A stretch of DNA of 64,000 bases from Rachycentron canadum. Its lineage: Eukaryota > Chordata > Actinopteri > Carangiformes > Rachycentridae. Under the pieces are notes generated by a model. The model searched no databases. It was not told where the DNA came from and saw nothing but the letters and a program-made list of their open reading frames with translations. The position numbers were made by a program, and so were the translations under genes. Positions 48,401 through 61,603 of this stretch are shown here, one piece after another; the stretch's first letter is position 1; each line of letters starts with the position of its first letter. The stretch spans positions 12,116,514-12,180,513 of the forward strand of contig CM076660.1 of NCBI GenBank assembly GCA_038496675.1, written 5' to 3'.

Positions 48401-51400
48401 AATGCTGTTGTTCTTACTTGTAGTGTATGATAGTTCATAATGTAAAAGCATAACAGTGGAAAGGTTGATCATACAAGGAAGCTTGAAATGGCAACTACTC
48501 AATTCTCAGCTTGCAACATATTTTCCATCTTGGCGCTCTTTCTCAGACAGCATTGAGAGGTTTTCTACCATCTCTGAAGATAAGGAGAAGTAGGAAGTGT
48601 TAGATCAAACCCAGACACATGTAAATACAATTATTGTTTTGTATTATTATTTTTTTTTGCTGTATAAATTTAAGCACCCGCTGTCATGTCCATTCACACA
48701 CATTGATCCCTGACACACTCTCAGGTGGAGTCCCACATTTATTGGTGGGAAAAAAAAGTATAACGAAAGTAGATAGATTATAGAGTAATACAGTAAATAC
48801 TTATCTCTGAATCAGAGAGATGAAAACCAGGATGTTTAGTGCAAATACCAGACCGTGTAGGTACTTTCAGTCTTGAGACTCATTCTCTGCTCTTATTTAT
48901 GATTGCGCTACAGTATATGAAGTATATGATTCAATGTACTATTTCAATAGAGCTTGATGTTTGAGCTTCGAGTGGACCATTTCAAGTGAGAAAAGTCATT
49001 CTTGTCTTCACTTTTTTTAATGGATGCAGTTTGTTTTGAGAACAGCTCAGAAAGTAAAAAATATTGGATTACATTATGTGAAGTAAGTATAACCCTATAC
49101 AGAGCTAGTGGAGGATAGTGTATTTTTGAGAATGTTTAATATAAGGGCTTATAGAAGTAGCAGTAGACAGTTGTGTGTCTGTTAATGTAAGGCTTGCAGT
49201 GATAAATGGGTAGGATCAGCAAATTTTATAAGTACTCTCTTTGATCGCTCATAAAATATACTGCGCATCAAACATCATCCATCTCCTCAGATTAGAGCTT
49301 TGTGTGTCAGACGTGCATGCAAGGCATGTGTGCACACAACCCACAGTCATAAACACAGAGAAATGCGCACACACTAATATACACTCACACAGACGATTCG
49401 TTCCACCGCACAAAAACATGTCCTAACTCAACTTATCTCACAACTCATCCATAATCAAAACTGACACTCCTTGCCTCCGCCAAAATACCAGGCTGCGGAA
49501 CACTAGACTCTCCCTGTAAGCCCCAGGCCAATTAGTGTGGTGTTTCAGCATTGTTATCTGCCTGTCATGGTGGGTTTCTCCTGCCCGCTCTCTGTTTGTG
49601 GCAACACAAACTGCTGCTGCTGCTGGGCCACAGGCAGCTCGAAAGCCGGAGAGGAGATGGATGAGGAGGAGAGGATGAAAAGGAAGGGTGTGTGAGGAGT
49701 GGGAAAAATCATCCTATTTAAGAAGGGGTGACTCTGAAAAATGAGTCAAAGTTTTTGACATATATTATGCACAATGTTCCATCCAGTCATGCTTTCTTTC
49801 TCTGTTACCATGCACATAATGAGAAATGCTTAATGAGAACATTCACATATACACATAATGAGAAAACACAGCACGGAGGAAGAAAAAGGTTGCTTCCCCA
49901 TTGAGGGACTGAAAACAAACACCAGGCCTTTAAAATAACATTTTTCTCTCTATCATCCTCACATTATTCAGGATAGATAATCATCCTGCTTGGGGATGGA
50001 GAGAGAGGAAAAAAGAGGGGGTGGATTAAGGCTGTGGTTGTGGTTGTAAAGGGTATTTATGTTCTCTTATCCTCCACTACAGCCACATGTGTCCCTGAAG
50101 TTACTAAAGCATATCTGTTGGATAGATTTGACATATTTGATTCATTGCTTTAATCAATTGTACACCAGTAAGTAACATCTCGTGTTGTGTGAGCTTCAGA
50201 GGTTTGCTTTAAATGAAAAAGAATCCACTGCATCGCACCCGCACACACACAGACACACAACTTTACTGCTATGTACTGTAGGTGTTGCAAAAGTACTTAG
50301 CTATTTCCTGTCCTGACCAGAAAAGAAACGGTGTAGTGAGACAATACATAGTGGCAATGGCAGCAGAGCCAAGTTTTCTCTCCAGCTCACTTCAGCCTCC
50401 TGGCTTCAAGCCAGCTGTGAGATTCAGCAGCTAATGTTAGCAATAAGGTCATAACTAGTGAGCGAGCTGATGACGCTCACTCATTTGGAAACAACCAAAA
50501 CACTATGAAACAGGGGAAACGTGTCACAACATAGTGCGTGTCTCAGAGGGAAACGTTTATGGTAAGACACTGACAGCTGGAGGTTTGAGAAAGAGAGATT
50601 GTTTTCCTCTACACTTAAAGGCTTTCTAAGTGTGTCTGAGTTGCTTTATGTCAGAAAAGTCATTCTAAAATCTGGCATGTACGGAATTCCCACACTTTGA
50701 GATCAATTTCCTGTCATTCAGAGAGTAGATGAATGATCCAAACATTGTAGAATTACATAAAATCGATTTGCCACTCACAGACAAGCATCATTAATGCGCA
50801 CAGCCTGCTGGGAACTTGTATAGGGCTTGAGGCACAAGGCCTCCCCTGTGCAGCAAAACAAATTCTTACTGAATAATTTTGACAGTGAAACAAAGATATA
50901 TGGTCATTTCCTAAAAGAGTAATATCACATGTCATTTTGCTGTCAGTTAACTGTCACAAATTTTTTTGAAAAATTATCTAAAGCCCATGTACCATAGAGC
51001 TGATCCAGGAAAAGGACATTAAGATGAGCTGTAAAAATGAGAACATAAATTAATCTACAATTAATACAAGTTTACACACTGTATATGCCATGGTTGCTAC
51101 ACATGGATTTATTCTTAGCCTACTTTTACCTTTAAGCTCTGCGATAAATGTCACTGTATATTTTATCAGTTGTGTGACTCGGGGCACAGCTGCTCATCTC
51201 TTCATGCTAATAATTTGGCAAACCTTTCTTGTCTTTTTTTTCCTTGAAATAAGTACTTAAGAATTACCCATGAAAAACATGTAACTTTAAATGAGGGTTT
51301 AATAAACCTAAATAGAAAAAAATGTAATTCTAAAAAAAAAAAGAAAAAAGAAAAGTCCCACAGCTATCACTTGAACTTTACTTGGTTGAGAGACATTTAT

Positions 51401-53913
51401 GCTGCTTAAATTTCACATCCAGGCATTTTTGCAACATGCACAGAGGATAGAGAAGTAGAATACCAATGACAATTTGCCTTCTTTTCATGTTTGGAGATGG
51501 TATGATGGTATGGGTTGATAAATGAGAGCTGGGACTTTCTGTTGTCGTAGTTCTTATCAAGTGGGCCCCTCCAACTGACTTGCTTTCATCTCATGTATTT
51601 TTGTTTTCCTTTATTGAGCATAGCCCACGCTAATTCCAAGAGACTTCCAAGAGTTAAAACAAGCCCCACATCTTAACGTCCGCTGTTCTGATCAGTTGTA
51701 GTCTTCTACAACAGAGGCTGTACATTAAATTAGAATCCAGCAGGAACGATCAGATTGCAGGAGTGAAACTGTGTTGTGTGGTAGGGAATTGGACATATCA
51801 AGGCTTAGTTTGAGCCCAGGGGGAGGATGAAAGTTAGGAGAAAAATTTGCATTTGCATGCAATTATCTGTAATATTTTGTTTTATAACTGACAGTGGCGG
51901 TATACGCCATAGAGTTTTGGGCACAGGGTTAGAAAGCATAAACATAAATTCTCAAAATCTGCGATCCATCAGCTACTTACATGACTTGCTGAGCGATAAG
52001 GCAGCTTCTGTGAATGACACGATGACACAGCTGCTGATCTAAACATGCAGAATAGCATGATACTGTCACCTCAAATTGATTGTATGATTTTCCTGTCACC
52101 CAGCTGACAGGATAACCAAGAGCAGTCATCACGGAGCTTAACTCCATGAAACAGAAGCCGATAAAAGTAAGTGGCAAAGTGTATGACTACCTCCCAGCCC
52201 GTGGCCATAACTTTGCCGTTACAGCACTGGGCCATAACCTTCAGTATGTTCTAGCAGTAAAAATGTATTTCCATATTTTTGACTCCAACTTGTATTTTCT
52301 CTTTTCAGCTAGAGTCACCGGTTGCCCTTTCTGGCCCTGCCCACAAATCTCTCAACTAATATACATGTGGCTTTCAAATCCACAAAGGCTACTCTGCCCT
52401 CATCTCCCATTCCTCTCATAGCAGGGTGAGTTCTACCGAGTAAACAGACAGACTGAGTGTTGGACTGTAATTCAGATTCAGACCTCAGACTTGCTGCTGA
52501 CAATCTCTGGTGGGACTGAAAGTTGCTTTCATTTGTCTGCTTGAATCCTCCAGTCCCTCTCCTCCCTCGACTCTCTTAACGTGCACCCCCTACATAATAA
52601 ATTCTTCCTGAGTTCGGCAGAAGTTTCAACTCCTGCCACTGCTTCCTGTTTTACACTGTCCACGATTATGACTCATAGTGCTGATGCCCATTGGTCTCCT
52701 GAACACAAAGAGTGGGAACTGGGTTGGTCTCTTCCACTGTGGGACCTTGAGTTGTGATGGATGTGTTGCCCACTCTTGTAGCTGTTATTGGGGCACTGTG
52801 TATTCATTTTTATGTGTGCTGTTCCTATGCTTTTTAATATTACATTTCTTTATGCTCAACATGTGCTCTTTTTTTTTTTTCGCTGTCAATTTATGAGCTT
52901 CCACTCTGGATCTAAAATAATCCTCTAGGGAAAAATGTATGTGAACCAATTGTAACTTTGTTCATATTGTTCTCTAAGATAAAAAGCTTTTAGCCAAAGT
53001 TCAATTATCATTCTAATTTCCTCATCACGCATGGTGTCCACCTCTTAATCATTATCCAGTTGGCTCAGTGGGTTATGTGCACAAGCTTTTCTGTCAAACA
53101 ATAATCCTGCAAGCTGAAGGGTACTTGTGTTAGTTTAAATGTCAGTATCTCTTGGCTGTTGCTGTGGTTTATGGTGATGTGACTGTCTCTATCTCACCAC
53201 CTCCACTTGTGTAAAATGGATGCACACAGTTGTTGTTCATTGTTATTCGTCTCAACAGTAAAAGTCAGTTGTAGCTGCCATGGATTAAAAAAAAAAAAAA
53301 AAAAAAAAGACATCCTGGATATTTTAGCAACTGGCTGAATGTATTGGCATGAGGGTAACCTATAGTCCAATAATGAATGAATAGCTGAGCTCTTTCGGGT
53401 AATTCTATCCTCCTCTACACTTTCCCTGCTCACTTATTGGACCTGTCCAACTTGGGAATCTTCTTAAGCACACTTTGTTGCTTCCCTCAGGTAATGTATC
53501 TGTTCTACTGCTTCTTTCAGGGGGTTGTTTTGCTCCATGCAGACATGCTGTGTGTGCTGGTGTTGTTTGCTTTTTGAGCCCACAACAGCACTGTTTGATG
53601 AACTGTTCCTTTAGGGCTCATTGTGCCTTGGAAGAGTGTTAAATTGCAGTTCAGTCCTGTTTGATTTTGTGTTGAAGGAATTCTTTGACTAAGGTTGAGC
53701 CAAAGTCAACGAAAAAACTTTCCTTCACTGTGTGTGGGAGAAAATGGAGGAGCATTCAACTTTTTTTTTTTTTTTTTAAAGCGGAGGAGTAAGAGACCCA
53801 TGAATAGTAGTAAGCCTCATTACTTTGGTAAATGGGTAAATGCCCCATGGCCTGTACCACCTACAGTGTGCCAGCTGCAGGAGCAAATTGGTCTCCAGAG
53901 ATTCATAGACAGC
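40248..53913. other. Non-genic stretch
   Basis: No convincing exon or RNA gene. It contains GT runs (44726-44760, 47156-47180), a CA run (about 48045-48070), several A/T homopolymers, a degenerate repeat-like start at 43924 (TAGGGGTGGGTAATGTGAA), and a 20-base repeat pair at 45778 and 47938. A GC-richer complex block lies at 49480-49650. Confidence 0.5.
42373..42424. repeat. (AG)n microsatellite
   Basis: A pure AG run of about 26 copies in non-genic sequence. Confidence 0.97.
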
Positions 53914-53935
53914 TGTGTGTGTATGTGCATGTGCG

Positions 53936-53995
<60 letters not shown>

Positions 53996-54011
53996 GTGTG
54001 TGTGTGTGTGC
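53914..54011. repeat. Long (GT)n microsatellite
   Basis: A GT run with a pure core of over 50 bases, interrupted by TTTT near 53993. It has Z-DNA potential. Confidence 0.97.
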
Positions 54012-55352
54012 CAGCGAAACTGTGAGAATGAGAGAAATAACGATTGACAGAGAAGCAACTACAAAACACTAGAGTCACACAAATAAACACATTTATTAGC
54101 TTGCTAACACCAAAGCAAAAGAACACTGACTGCTTGTGTGACTGGTTTCATTCTCTAGCCTGATTTAACGCATACAGGAGCTGAATAAAATGTCAAGTTT
54201 CAAACTTCTTTGAAATCTTTCAAACTTTCTGCAGCAATGTCAGGAGCAGTTTTGTGAGAAGAGAAAAGTATTTCTACTGCTGTTTAATTGTGCTCAACCT
54301 CTTTTTTTTTTTACATTAATGTTGCAAGGCGAGTTAGTTAATGTGCTCCCTCGTGCTCTGTGGACACATCATAATTATTATTCTGACTTGTTACATAGTT
54401 TGCTGGTGTCACCCCTACAACCACAGTCCATGTTTCTTTGATCAAATATATCTAAAACTAAATTAGCACAGACACTCCCAACAGGAACAAGTGGATCCTT
54501 TGATTATGTCAGTGCAGACCTCTGATAAGGCTGAAAAATATTCAAATATAAACTTTTATATTTGTATATTTTTTAGTCATTATATCTTAGAATTTTGAAA
54601 ATAATTACAGAGAATTTAGTCTAAAATTGACATTATTTATATATATTATAAGTGAATTTGAAAAGTTAAAGTGTGGGCCTAATGGTGGCACAAGATGTAA
54701 TTGAGTCACCAGTGTTTATCCTGCCAGGAAAGCATGTGCACACTTTTCTTACAAAATGAAGCCATCAGTGCATTAAACATGCTGCCCAGAGACAAACAGG
54801 GAGTTACCTGCACCTCAGTTGACATATAAGGGAACTTTTATTATATGTGGTGTGTTCCTTCTTTGTGATCAGAAATGATTTAGGCATGTGTCTTAAACAC
54901 AGAGCTCACTGTAGGAAGAAAAGGGCATATTTGGCTTCCCCTTGCCTCTCTGCTGTCCTTTGTTTAAAAATCCCTCTTACTTCTTCAAGAAGAGTTGGTA
55001 AAGTGCTATATGTTGCGTTTATAATTATACTAACGACTGTATCTATGGCAACATCTCACCAGCATGACTTGCAAATGTTGGAACAATGTAAAAGTCCATT
55101 AAAAAATGAACATGGTGCAAGTCTGTAGCACCCATGTTGGTGTCATATTGACAGTTGCTCCTGTTTTCATCTTTAGAGAGAAAGAATTCTTCACTTGCCC
55201 CGATTAAATGTGTGACGCTCAGTATTCAGCTGCTTTTGGCTTCCCCTTTTTTGCACGTCCACCTCTAACTCTTAGAGAGTTCACCATCAAGGTCAGGAAG
55301 TACAGTCAGACCAAACAGATATTTACAGAGAGCAACAAAAGCAACAAAAGGG

Positions 55353-55353
<1 letters not shown>

Positions 55354-55407
<54 letters not shown>
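55354..55407. repeat. (TG)n microsatellite
   Basis: A pure TG run followed by a G-rich stretch (GGGGTGGGGGTGGGGGAGG). Confidence 0.97.
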
Positions 55408-55409
<2 letters not shown>

Positions 55410-58400
55410 AGAATGATGGGGTGGGGGTGGGGGAGGACCAAAGAGAGACTTTTTTGGTATTGTGTGTTTAAGGAGACCTCAGTACAGACTACATTTCCAA
55501 AAAAAGCCTTTTCAGTCCTCTGAGCCAGACAGATCAGACACAAATACAAAGCAGAACCACCCAAACAGACAAAGTCTTTGCTTTTGTAAGCAATGAAAGG
55601 AGGCAGTAGTCACACGAGGCACGAATAAATACTTACCGCCAGGCCTCAGACACAAAACAGACAGACACACACAAGCACACTCATGCACACAAATTGAGAT
55701 GCGTGCATTATATGATAAATACAGGATTTCTTTTTAAACCTGTGCATTCATTTCCCATATTTCTGCATGTAAATGATTGATAGGGACAAACATTTTGCAT
55801 TATTGTTGCTAGAATGGTATCCCTGGGACCACTAAAAGCTAAAAGAGCTAGTTTTTGCTGCTGACAGGTTCACATTGTTATTGTGTGACTTCAAGTATTT
55901 AGGTCCTTTGATTGTACCACACAATACCACAAACAAACTATATGGTTGAGACCAGAAATATGAATTTTACTTCACAGTGTTCTGTCAAGCAAAATTTATA
56001 TTTTTTTTCAATGGATTCTGGTGTGTCTGGTGTCAATACAATGGTATAATGGTGACGTATATTAAAGTAAAGTAAAACTGTGCCTGTATCCATGATGGCA
56101 AAAAGGCCCAGGTTCAAAAATTCCAGAGTTGTGTGTTAAACTAAGGTATACTTCCCCTCTCTCTGAAGTGTGTGATGAATCAAATCATCTTGTGACACTG
56201 AAGGCTCCAGTCAATGGCAGGAGGCACTGAGATCAAACAGCTTAGGTTTGTGCACATTTCTTTGTCTGTGGACCAAAAAGTATTTGGTTGCATTTCCAGT
56301 ATTTGATTGCAAACATTTGTTGCCCTATAAGCACTGCTTTGTTAAAATACTAATTATTTCTGCTTTGAATAGGTGATTGAGATATCCTATGACTTGTTTT
56401 TGCAAACTAAGAATGAATAAGAATTAAAGTGTTGGATTCATGAAGCAATTATATGGTTAATTAGAGGCCAACATCTTATTAAGTGAAAATTTCTGATGTT
56501 TATCTCGATGGTATTTTATAATTCTGAGTTAATTATAATGATTATGCTTCTAAAATGCTCAATAATCTTCCTGTTATGCACCACAGTTCATCACAAGTAC
56601 TGCCAATTTATGTAATGAGGAATTTTATTATCAGGGTCATTATTTCCTTCAGTGGTAATGACATCCAGCAACAGTCGAGCATGACAAATATATCACGTGT
56701 TGGTGAAGTGAGAACTTATAGCAACTACTGACAAAAATGTGTTCAATGTGTCAAAAAGATACAACTGAGGATGCTGAAAGATCTGCCTTGTGGTTTAGAG
56801 TCAGTAGGCTGTCAACAACCCTCAAAAAACTAAATCCATGCTCTTTGGGCTGTTTCAAAAACTTAGATGGTGCCTCCATCTGGAATCACTTAGACAGGTC
56901 CAGAAGGGAATAAACCAGGTTTTGAAATGTATACTGGAATCTAGGCCCAAGCACTTCAAGCTTGATCAACAGACTATACTGACTGATGCGTTTTAATTGT
57001 TCTGTTGTATTATCTGTATTGATGACTTCCTCAATACTGATGAGAATCGTGAGAAGTAAAGTAAAACGTAATCTCTTGTCTGTGATTGTAAAGGTGGTTG
57101 TCTAAATCCTGTATGATTCTTCCAGTTTCAGAATCGTTTCTCTTTTTTTCATATACACAAAAATATAAAACAGGACATTGTGTGGACAGGGCTGGCTTTA
57201 AACAAATTGGACTGTCTGTCCATGGGGAATGAAAAAGAAATAAAACTCTTCACATGTATAAATGTAGGCCACTTAAGGGAGAACAGAAGAAAGGATATAA
57301 AAACTTGTTCCCACCTTATGTTCACACTATATCTCAGGGACATTTATTCGCATTACAGAGGCAGAAAACTTGAAAAAATATATACCCTTTATGAATTGGA
57401 TTAATTATACATCATATCACAAGTATTAAAGAAAAATGTCCCCAGTTGTGTAAATAGCCTTAGTTACATGAAGATGTGAAACTGTATCAATCTGAGTCAA
57501 GAGTTGAGCAGTTGAAGAGTGAAAGAGGCACCAAACACAACACTTTAATGATGGAATCATGGAAAACTTACCATTGATTCATGAGAAATGTACAAACTCC
57601 CCGCAGAGACATGACTGCCACACACAAAGATGTGTTTATATGAATGAACAATTCTGTTTCATGCCAACACGATCACAAAGTGGATGATTTGAGAACGGCC
57701 AACTCTCTCAACCGCTCCCCAGGGAACCGATTCCAGATCTGTCTTTGGTGAGGTGCTGCAAGAGGTGCAGCGTGGTAAATGCTTTCAGCGGACATTGAAA
57801 CCATTTTACAACCATGAGGCGGCTATGTCGCAAATGTCACACTGCTGAAGCGTGTCCAGGGCCGATCTGCTGATACACTGCATGATCTGAAGGGTGCAGG
57901 TAAGTAATTGTAGTTGTGTTGTGTTTATTCTACTTACGCCAGGACAAAAATGACACACAGTGCAGCTGTGTCAAGTCAAAAGTAAAAACTATGAGTGTGT
58001 CTGAGAGCTCTGTGGTGTCAGTGATGAGTGTGATGATGGCGACATAGGAGTACCTTGCATTTAGTTCAACTGTGTGAAAACAAAGTTGAAATTGGTCTGT
58101 ACTAGTTTAATACGGCAAGAAGCAAGAAGGGAGCAATTTCTGCAATGGGAACAATTAAGGCACAAGATTTCCCCAAGTAGTAAACTCAACCCAAATTAAA
58201 AGTTAATGCAGAAGGTACAACTGTCCCTTCTCTTTAACTCTGGCAGACAATTAGATCCAATGAAAAATAATGACCTTACGTTTGTTAATGTCATCTTTGG
58301 ACTGCCTAAATTCAACACCGTATGTGTTTGAATTTAAGTCAAAAGCATACATTACTGGATACATTACTGAAAGCAGGTTTGATTCTATTAGTGTGATTAT

Positions 58401-61400
58401 AACTGATAATTTTAATTTGTATTACCTTGGACTGCTGACATCAGTGGGTTTGTTGCAGTGTTTGCCAGCTGACAAGCTTTTTGCAATTTGTAATGCCAAG
58501 TGGGAGATATCAGAGCCAACAAAAATTCCCACACATCCTGCTTGTAATTAGTACTAGGAGGCTGACATGCCCATTTTTCCCAGTTGGCTGCTCATATTTA
58601 TGGTAAATTCGATATGACTTGAACACGATATTAACATCAGAGTGAAGATGTCAGCGGAGAAGCCAGTCTTATGCCAGCTCCCTTCAATTCAATTCAGTTC
58701 AGTTCTTAATGGGATTTTTAAGCTGTAATCAGCTTCTGAATTCTTGAGCACTGACATACCTCTTTCATTTATGGATCTCATTTATGTCTGCTCCTGGGGT
58801 TTAAAAAAAGTTTCTTCTTGCATCATAATGTGCAAAAGAGAAACACTAACATTAAATGGAGTCTGTGTTAAAATTTTGTCAATACCTTTAACAGGTATGA
58901 ACTTCCCTGAGATAAGGATATTATCTATTCAAGTCTATTGAAAATGTTGTGATTATTTTAGATAAGGTGAGTGAAAGTCACATGCAGTGTCTGGTATTTC
59001 TCTTCAGAGGTTTAGTCCTGTGCCCCTGTCCATGGTTAGCTGTAGTCATTTTGGTGCCCTTGGTAAGATGAGGAATGAGGATTAATTTGACATCTTCAGC
59101 AATGGTGAAAGATTTTGCACAATGGATAATGTGAGAAGATAAATACAAATACAACACACTGTCAAAGATTAAACCAGTGGTTGACAACGTTTTTGGCTTC
59201 TGCTGTCTTTAAAAAAAAGCTGTGTGTGGTCAGGGTCATGATGTCTATGAGCAGCTGCAGCAAATAGTGATTTTTCTCTCTCAGCTTCTCACATGGTTTC
59301 AGTTCATTTCATTTCAGTCAATGTTCAAATAAATATTCCAATATCTCAGCAAAAACAAAAATCAACTATTAGAGAAGAAGTCTAAAAAGTTGTGTATCAG
59401 AGCTTTGTTTTTTCTTTTTTCCCCATTAATTATCTCAGACCCCTCTGTTTTATCTGGTGTCCCTACATATAAACTGTAAATGAAGCAGTTCAAACCAGCT
59501 CCATTCACAGCAGCTACAATAGTAACATGCTGCTTACAAACTGATGCTTCAGTGTTAATCATCTAATAATCAGTCGAACACAATAAGGGACCTGATACTG
59601 TCACCTCAGGGAAAGATCAGTTTACTTCTCCCATTACTTCTGGCCATTTTGATTCTGATCCTGCTTAGCATGTGCCTACCACAGAAACATTATTTTAACG
59701 TTAACATAAGATGGGCTTTTTTTCCCCCCTTCTCTGTTTTTGTCCTTGTCCATGTGGAGGCTCGGACCTTTTCATTATCAAATCATTTGAGCTAAGAATA
59801 ATTGAAGTCCCTCCAGCTAATCCAATCTAGAGTTTGCCATCTCTCAGTGACTGTTGAGTCTCGGACTTTGGCTGCATGATGCATGACTGTGCACCGAACA
59901 GTACCCACCACTTTCAGCACAGACAGTACAAAAGGAGTGCAGGGCAAATGAAAATTTGTGAGGAGCAGCAGTGTTGATTTCATTATGTTATCAACTTGTG
60001 ACTGACAGTTAAGGGGGTGCAGTGTTTATTATTGTAATTAAAAGGCTGGTTTTCGATGATGTTCAGAATACACAAATTGTAAAAAGGTTTATTTCAATTG
60101 ATACCTCAATAAGCATAACCAATAGTCCAGTGAAGCTATTTAGAGGGCAAATATTTGAAAAATCTAGTCAAGCAACTGGAACGGGGTAATGGTGGTGAGT
60201 CTCTGCCTACCTCTGCAAATGATGCATTTCACTGTTTATGAGTATTCAGCTGGGCGATTTAACAAGAGCAGCCTTTGTTACAGGGCATGGTGGCCTCTCT
60301 CCCTCTCTCACACAACCTCTTCCCTCAAACACGCACAAGCTCACACACACATATTCACAAACACACTTTACTAGCTAGTTGTCCTTGGTCTGTCTCATAA
60401 AGACAGTCTGAGGAGGCTGGGATAGTTTAAGGCAGTAAAAGCAGCCACTGAAATCCCATCACATGCGAAGTCACAACAGATGGCTACAACTGCAACGGCC
60501 TCGCTGGATATGACACAGGAAAGGAGACTATGAACATGAGCAGCACATTCTGCAGCAACACTTACCTGGATGAGGACATGAAATCCTGTTAAAGTCAAGG
60601 TTGCATATTGAAAGCTGTACTTAACACCTGATTATTGTCCTGTAAAGTGGTGAATTTGAATTACATTAAATAAATAAAATAAAAAGAAAAACCACTAGAC
60701 CCAGTAGGGGGCAGAATTAGTCCAGAAAAGGAAGAAGGCAAAAGAGAAAGGGATGGGTGCAAAGACAATGTACCTGGCTACATAACAAGGTGTTCATAAG
60801 GAAGGCACGAAAGTCACATGGTATGCAATTGTCAGGGGGACATATAGAGACTATAGATGTAGCTCTAGCAGCTTTTTATCTCCATGGTAACCTCATAAGT
60901 TTTCCTCAGACCTTCAAAAAGCATCTAAAACATAAATTTCTCCCAATTAAGGAGCAGGGATGGGAGGGGGCGGATGCTGTCTGTATTGTTCAATGGATCA
61001 CCGGCCTAATTGTTCCTCTGGAGGCTTATGCCAAAATGGAAAAAAAAAAAAAGTGCAGGGATGGAGAAGACGAGGGATGGCTGAAATGACACAACAAACC
61101 CACTTCACTTAATTATCGCAAGTGAATTAGCCTAGTCATCGCTATTCTGTAGTTGAATATGCATCACGCAAATAATGGTTGTGGAGACGATGAAAGCACC
61201 TTAATGGCCCTGTCTGTTTTCAAGTGCAAGTGCCTTTCAACAGTCTCTACATGGCCACAGAAGGAGAACAGCACTTAAACCCTTCAACTAAATCGTCATG
61301 CTGGGCAGACATTTTAAGGCAAAACAAAGAAACAGTTCTCCGCCTTCTCCACATCACTGTACATGCAAATCTAACTAAAGCATAACTTCAGATTTTACGA

Positions 61401-61561
61401 GATGAAACGTAGGAAACAGACTCAGATTTCTAAAATTCTTTTTAAAAAGCAGTCAGCATCATTTTCTGATATTCAACATTCCTAAAGATGAGGTTTGAAC
61501 TGTGGTAAACACAACTTTGTTTTGCTAAGGGAGGCAGTTATCTTCTGATTTTGCACGCACT

Positions 61562-61565
<4 letters not shown>

Positions 61566-61600
<35 letters not shown>
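61566..61600. repeat. (CA)n microsatellite
   Basis: A pure CA run in non-genic sequence. Confidence 0.96.

Positions 61601-61603
<3 letters not shown>

Noticed and set aside
53695..54126. Overlapping frames rich in Cys-Val or His-Thr
   Set aside because: They are translations of the (GT)n microsatellite.
60757..61089. Plus-strand frame of 110 codons
   Set aside because: No domain, ends in a poly-K run from a poly-A tract, and no promoter or splice support.
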